This document shows, piece after piece, positions 61,128-64,000 of a DNA stretch of 64,000 nt. Under the pieces are notes generated by a model that was given only the letters and a program-made list of their open reading frames with translations, was not told the origin of the DNA and ran no database searches. Source of the stretch: Streptomyces sporangiiformans. GTDB taxonomy: Bacteria > Actinomycetota > Actinomycetes > Streptomycetales > Streptomycetaceae. Position 1 is the first letter of the stretch; every line of letters starts with the position of its first letter. Location of the stretch: contig NZ_VCHX02000166.1 in the NCBI RefSeq assembly GCF_005768555.2, forward strand, positions 32,006 to 96,005, read 5' to 3'. The translations under genes and the position numbers were made by a program.

Positions 61128-63935
61128 ATGATCCGACCGGCCGGCGACGACGCCGACCCGAACCCCGCCCCGGCGCGACGCCGATCGCGCGTGAAGCGCG
61201 TCATCGCGGCAGCCGCGAGCGCCACCATCGCGGCGGCGAGCCTCATGCTCACCGGCGCTGCCCCCGCACAGGCCGCCACCACCGTCCACACGTACGCGCC
61301 GAGCGGAGTGGGAGGCGGTACGACGACGTCCCCGGACCAGGCGTCCACCAAGTACCAGGTGCAAGTCGCCGGCACGCCCGTCCAGGCCGTGCGGTACACC
61401 GCGAACCGCAACAACTTCGACATCGCGCGCTTCGCGTCGGACTCCCGGACACCGACGATCACGGTCACGCTGCCCAGCACCACGATCGAGACGGTGAACA
61501 TCTACCCGGCGCGCTACTACCCGTCCAGCAGCGTCTCGGTGAGCGCGGACAAGCACACCCTGACGTTCCAGATGTCAGCCGAAGCCGGGTTGAACCAGGC
61601 GATCGTGATGGTCAACGGCGACTCGACCAGCGTGACGGGACAGCCCTACCTGGCGGTCATCAACGACCCTCTGGAAGACCCGGCGCGGCGTCCGAACACC
61701 ACGAGCGCACCGGACGGTTCCGGCGTCAACCTGCAGACCGGTGTCCTCAACTTCCGGGAGTTCGCCGCGAAGTACCTCGCGGAGCACCCGAACAGCACGG
61801 CTCAGAAGGCTCCCGCCGCGACGACGAGCTCCATGGCGGGCAAGACCGTCAACGGCACCGCCATCCCCGCCGGTCAGAAGACCGCGGCCGGGAGCCTGGT
61901 GAGCGCGAGCACCGTCAACGTGCGGTACCCCAACGTGCGGACGATGGCCGCGGGCGACGTCACGTACGCCCTGAAGGCCGCCATCGACACCATCAAGGCC
62001 AACCCCACGGCGCTCAACACGCTCTACTTCCCGAACGGTACGTACATATCGTCCGGTCTCCTGGTCAACGGTGTGGACGGCAGCAAGCTCAAGGGCGGCA
62101 AGCTGAAGATCTACACCGACGAAGGTGCCCTGGTGAAGAACCGCATCCAGGCGTACATGGAGGCGTTCGAGCCGGCGGTCGGGATCATCAACTCGAGCAA
62201 CATCGAGATCGACGGCCGCGGCATCTTCGACGGCAACGGCGTGGCGAACTACAACGCCCGCAGCGTCGGTGACTCGCACGACGCCTACCGCAGCCAGCAC
62301 CAGGGCGGCGTCATGGTCATGCACTCGTCGGACATCACGTTCAACGACACCTACCTGCGCGACTCGAAGCAGTGGAACTACGAGACCCACAGCGCCAACA
62401 GGGTGACGTTCAACAACATCAAGGGCCTCACCCCGTACCCCCAGCCGTGGATCGACGGGATCGACTTCGCGAGCGGCCAGGACATCACCGCCAACGGCGT
62501 CTTCACCCTCGGCAACGACGACGCGTTCGCCTCCGGCCACTACAACCCCAGCGACGGATTCACCCCGATGGCCGCCGGTGTGTGGGGCAACTTCCAGCTC
62601 GGCACCTCCACCCCCGACATCCAGGGCTATGCCAACGCGGTGGGCGCCCACGACGCCGTCGCCGACGAGCTCGGGTTCGACAACTACCACTGGGACAAAG
62701 CGGAATCGAAGAACATCTCGGTCAGCAACACGCTGAGCTGGTCCTCCGGCGCAGGCAACTCGATCCGCATCGGATGGAGTTCGTGGGGATACAAGCTCAA
62801 CAACTACTCGTTCGACAACTTCAACTCCATCTCGCAGGGGGCCGGCGGCATCTTCACGCAGAACAGCCCCAAGCCGTACCCGCGCATCTCGAGCATCGTG
62901 ATCAAGAACAGCTCGTTCGACACCTCCCGCTACACGTCGGGACCGATCAGGCTCAACGGCGGCAACGGGTCCACCCAGACCATCACCGCCGAGGATCAGG
63001 CGACCTACGGGTTCGCCCCCAACCCTGACGGGTCGGGCACCACGTACACGTACACCAAGACCCCGATCAGCACCTTCAAGCTCGACAACGTGTGGTTCTC
63101 GCAGCAGAAGACGAACAGCAGCCCGCTGAACGGCGCCACGAACGTGACGCTGAACAACCTCCGCGTCGGCGGCCAGCTCGTCAAGTACTCCAGCCAGTTC
63201 CCGCTGGCACCGAGCGGGATCTCCACGCTGACCAGCACCTACACGGACGCGAACGGCCAGACCCAGAACGTCAGGACGGGCGCACCGACCGACGGGGACA
63301 CCTGGGTGGGCGCGTGGACCGGCGACCTGAGCAAGAACAGCTCCTCGGACCTGACGCTCATCACCCGCAACACCGGCGTGGGCCTGATGGGCGAGCAGTA
63401 CACCACAGGATCCGGAGACGGAAAGCTCTCCTACCTCCAGTTCCCCCTCAACGGCATCACCAAGGCGCCGACCCAGGCGACACTCCGTCTCACCTACGTC
63501 GGCCACCGCTACTCGTCGGTCCCGTCGACCGACACCGACCAGCTCCTCGTGCAACCCGTCAGCGACACCACCTGCACCGGCGGCGGCACGTCCTGCCCGG
63601 TCAACACCATGACCTGGCAGAACCGGCCGAGCTTCACCGCGACGAACTCCTCCGTGGCGAAGTCGGCCGCCTTCACCCTCGGTTCGACCGTCGTCCCCGA
63701 AGGCAGCGGCAACCACCAGGGCGACGCCATCGACGGCCGCGTCATCACCGTCGACATCACCTCCTTCGTCCAGAGCGCCTACGCGGCCAAGCAGCCCACG
63801 CTGCTGCTCGCCGTCGGCAACGCGGGAGGCACCAACCACGAGCTGCGCTTCGTCAGCTCCGAAGGCGCCACCGGCTCCGGGAAGCTCACCAACGCGGACG
63901 CCGACATGGTGCCCGCGCTGACCGTGACCCCGTAG
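61128..63935 (+). CDS. Secreted beta-helix glycosidase (GH28/GH49-like) with DNRLRE domain
   Basis: 935 residues from ATG 61128 with GGAGAG 7 nt upstream. A long Sec signal (RVKRVIAAAASATIAAASLM ... AQA) precedes an Ig-like N-terminal domain (~50-180) containing VNIYPARYYPSSSVSV, as in GH49 enzymes. A parallel beta-helix (~265-640) holds IEIDGRGIFDGNGVANYN and the acidic cluster FTLGNDDAFASGHYN, plus DIQGYANAVGAHD. The C-terminal ~210 residues form a DNRLRE/CBM96-type beta-sandwich (LSYLQFPLNGI, TNHELRFVSSEG). Likely an endo- or exo-glycanase supplying oligosaccharides to the adjacent importer; substrate unknown. Confidence 0.8.
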   Translation: MIRPAGDDADPNPAPARRRSRVKRVIAAAASATIAAASLMLTGAAPAQAATTVHTYAPSGVGGGTTTSPDQASTKYQVQVAGTPVQAVRYTANRNNFDIARFASDSRTPTITVTLPSTTIETVNIYPARYYPSSSVSVSADKHTLTFQMSAEAGLNQAIVMVNGDSTSVTGQPYLAVINDPLEDPARRPNTTSAPDGSGVNLQTGVLNFREFAAKYLAEHPNSTAQKAPAATTSSMAGKTVNGTAIPAGQKTAAGSLVSASTVNVRYPNVRTMAAGDVTYALKAAIDTIKANPTALNTLYFPNGTYISSGLLVNGVDGSKLKGGKLKIYTDEGALVKNRIQAYMEAFEPAVGIINSSNIEIDGRGIFDGNGVANYNARSVGDSHDAYRSQHQGGVMVMHSSDITFNDTYLRDSKQWNYETHSANRVTFNNIKGLTPYPQPWIDGIDFASGQDITANGVFTLGNDDAFASGHYNPSDGFTPMAAGVWGNFQLGTSTPDIQGYANAVGAHDAVADELGFDNYHWDKAESKNISVSNTLSWSSGAGNSIRIGWSSWGYKLNNYSFDNFNSISQGAGGIFTQNSPKPYPRISSIVIKNSSFDTSRYTSGPIRLNGGNGSTQTITAEDQATYGFAPNPDGSGTTYTYTKTPISTFKLDNVWFSQQKTNSSPLNGATNVTLNNLRVGGQLVKYSSQFPLAPSGISTLTSTYTDANGQTQNVRTGAPTDGDTWVGAWTGDLSKNSSSDLTLITRNTGVGLMGEQYTTGSGDGKLSYLQFPLNGITKAPTQATLRLTYVGHRYSSVPSTDTDQLLVQPVSDTTCTGGGTSCPVNTMTWQNRPSFTATNSSVAKSAAFTLGSTVVPEGSGNHQGDAIDGRVITVDITSFVQSAYAAKQPTLLLAVGNAGGTNHELRFVSSEGATGSGKLTNADADMVPALTVTP

Positions 63936-63941
63936 ACGCGC

Positions 63942-63976
63942 GAGGCCGGCCCGCCCCTGAGGGACGGGCCGGCCTC
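63942..63976 (+). terminator. Strong hairpin after the beta-helix gene
   Basis: GAGGCCGGCCCG / CGGGCCGGCCTC, 12-bp perfect stem with an 11-nt loop, 6 nt past the stop. Confidence 0.8.
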
Positions 63977-64000
63977 AGCCGTGCGGGTCTGCCGTCGACG

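Overview
The window is high-G+C actinobacterial DNA. Codon use, GTG/TTG starts, Tat signals, MalF/MalG-type sugar transporters without their own ATPase, and several Streptomyces-type IS families all point to Streptomyces or a close relative. The ParA/partition block and the IS-dense left third suggest a large plasmid or a chromosome arm.

Left end (1-8.9 kb) is a defence-like island. A translationally coupled operon (3-3593) encodes a cyclase-like protein cut by the window edge, a STAND-type NTPase and two unknown proteins. The first two share a near-identical 15-residue motif, at the C-terminus of one and near the N-terminus of the other. This is the layout of an effector/NLR pair joined by an amyloid-type signalling motif. 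Next comes a 1342-residue leftward protein combining an XRE helix-turn-helix, an Mrr-like nuclease and a STAND ATPase (Avs-like). A divergent NYN-domain RNase-like protein follows.

9.2-14.2 kb is a replication/partition block: a frameshifted partition-protein copy, a partition adaptor, ParA, a protein with three tandem helix-turn-helix repeats, and a winged-helix protein. Upstream lies a repeat- and palindrome-rich region that could be an origin. 14.2-21.8 kb is an IS graveyard: IS630, a decayed type I-C CRISPR-Cas remnant (cas5 and broken cas8c only), IS110, an inverted-repeat-bounded element carrying a GNAT acetyltransferase and a transposase lacking its catalytic core, and a broken IS30.

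21.8-40.9 kb is an L-fucose locus: a secreted GH29 alpha-L-fucosidase, a secreted beta-helix enzyme, a leftward operon for non-phosphorylative fucose oxidation (aldo/keto reductase, SDR, Zn-dehydrogenase, lactonase, mutarotase, unknown barrel protein) with an ABC importer, and a divergent GntR/FCD regulator. A secreted GH43 enzyme follows. 41-42.7 kb holds a degenerate IS701 next to a MITE-like element. 42.9-49.8 kb has two secreted GH43-type enzymes with arabinose-binding AbfB domains, HEAT and DUF6000-like genes, and a cell-wall-anchored alginate-lyase-family enzyme. One ~20-nt palindrome occurs upstream of two of the GH43 genes.

49.9-51.7 kb is another graveyard (nSTAND/WD40, serine recombinase and IS5 fragments). 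51.7-64 kb is an arabinose/galactose glycan locus: GH51 arabinofuranosidase, ABC importer, GH2 beta-galactosidase, LacI regulator, and a divergent secreted beta-helix glycosidase. Overall, mobile defence and plasmid-maintenance genes are joined to a plant- or algal-polysaccharide utilisation region. No tRNA, rRNA or CRISPR array was seen.
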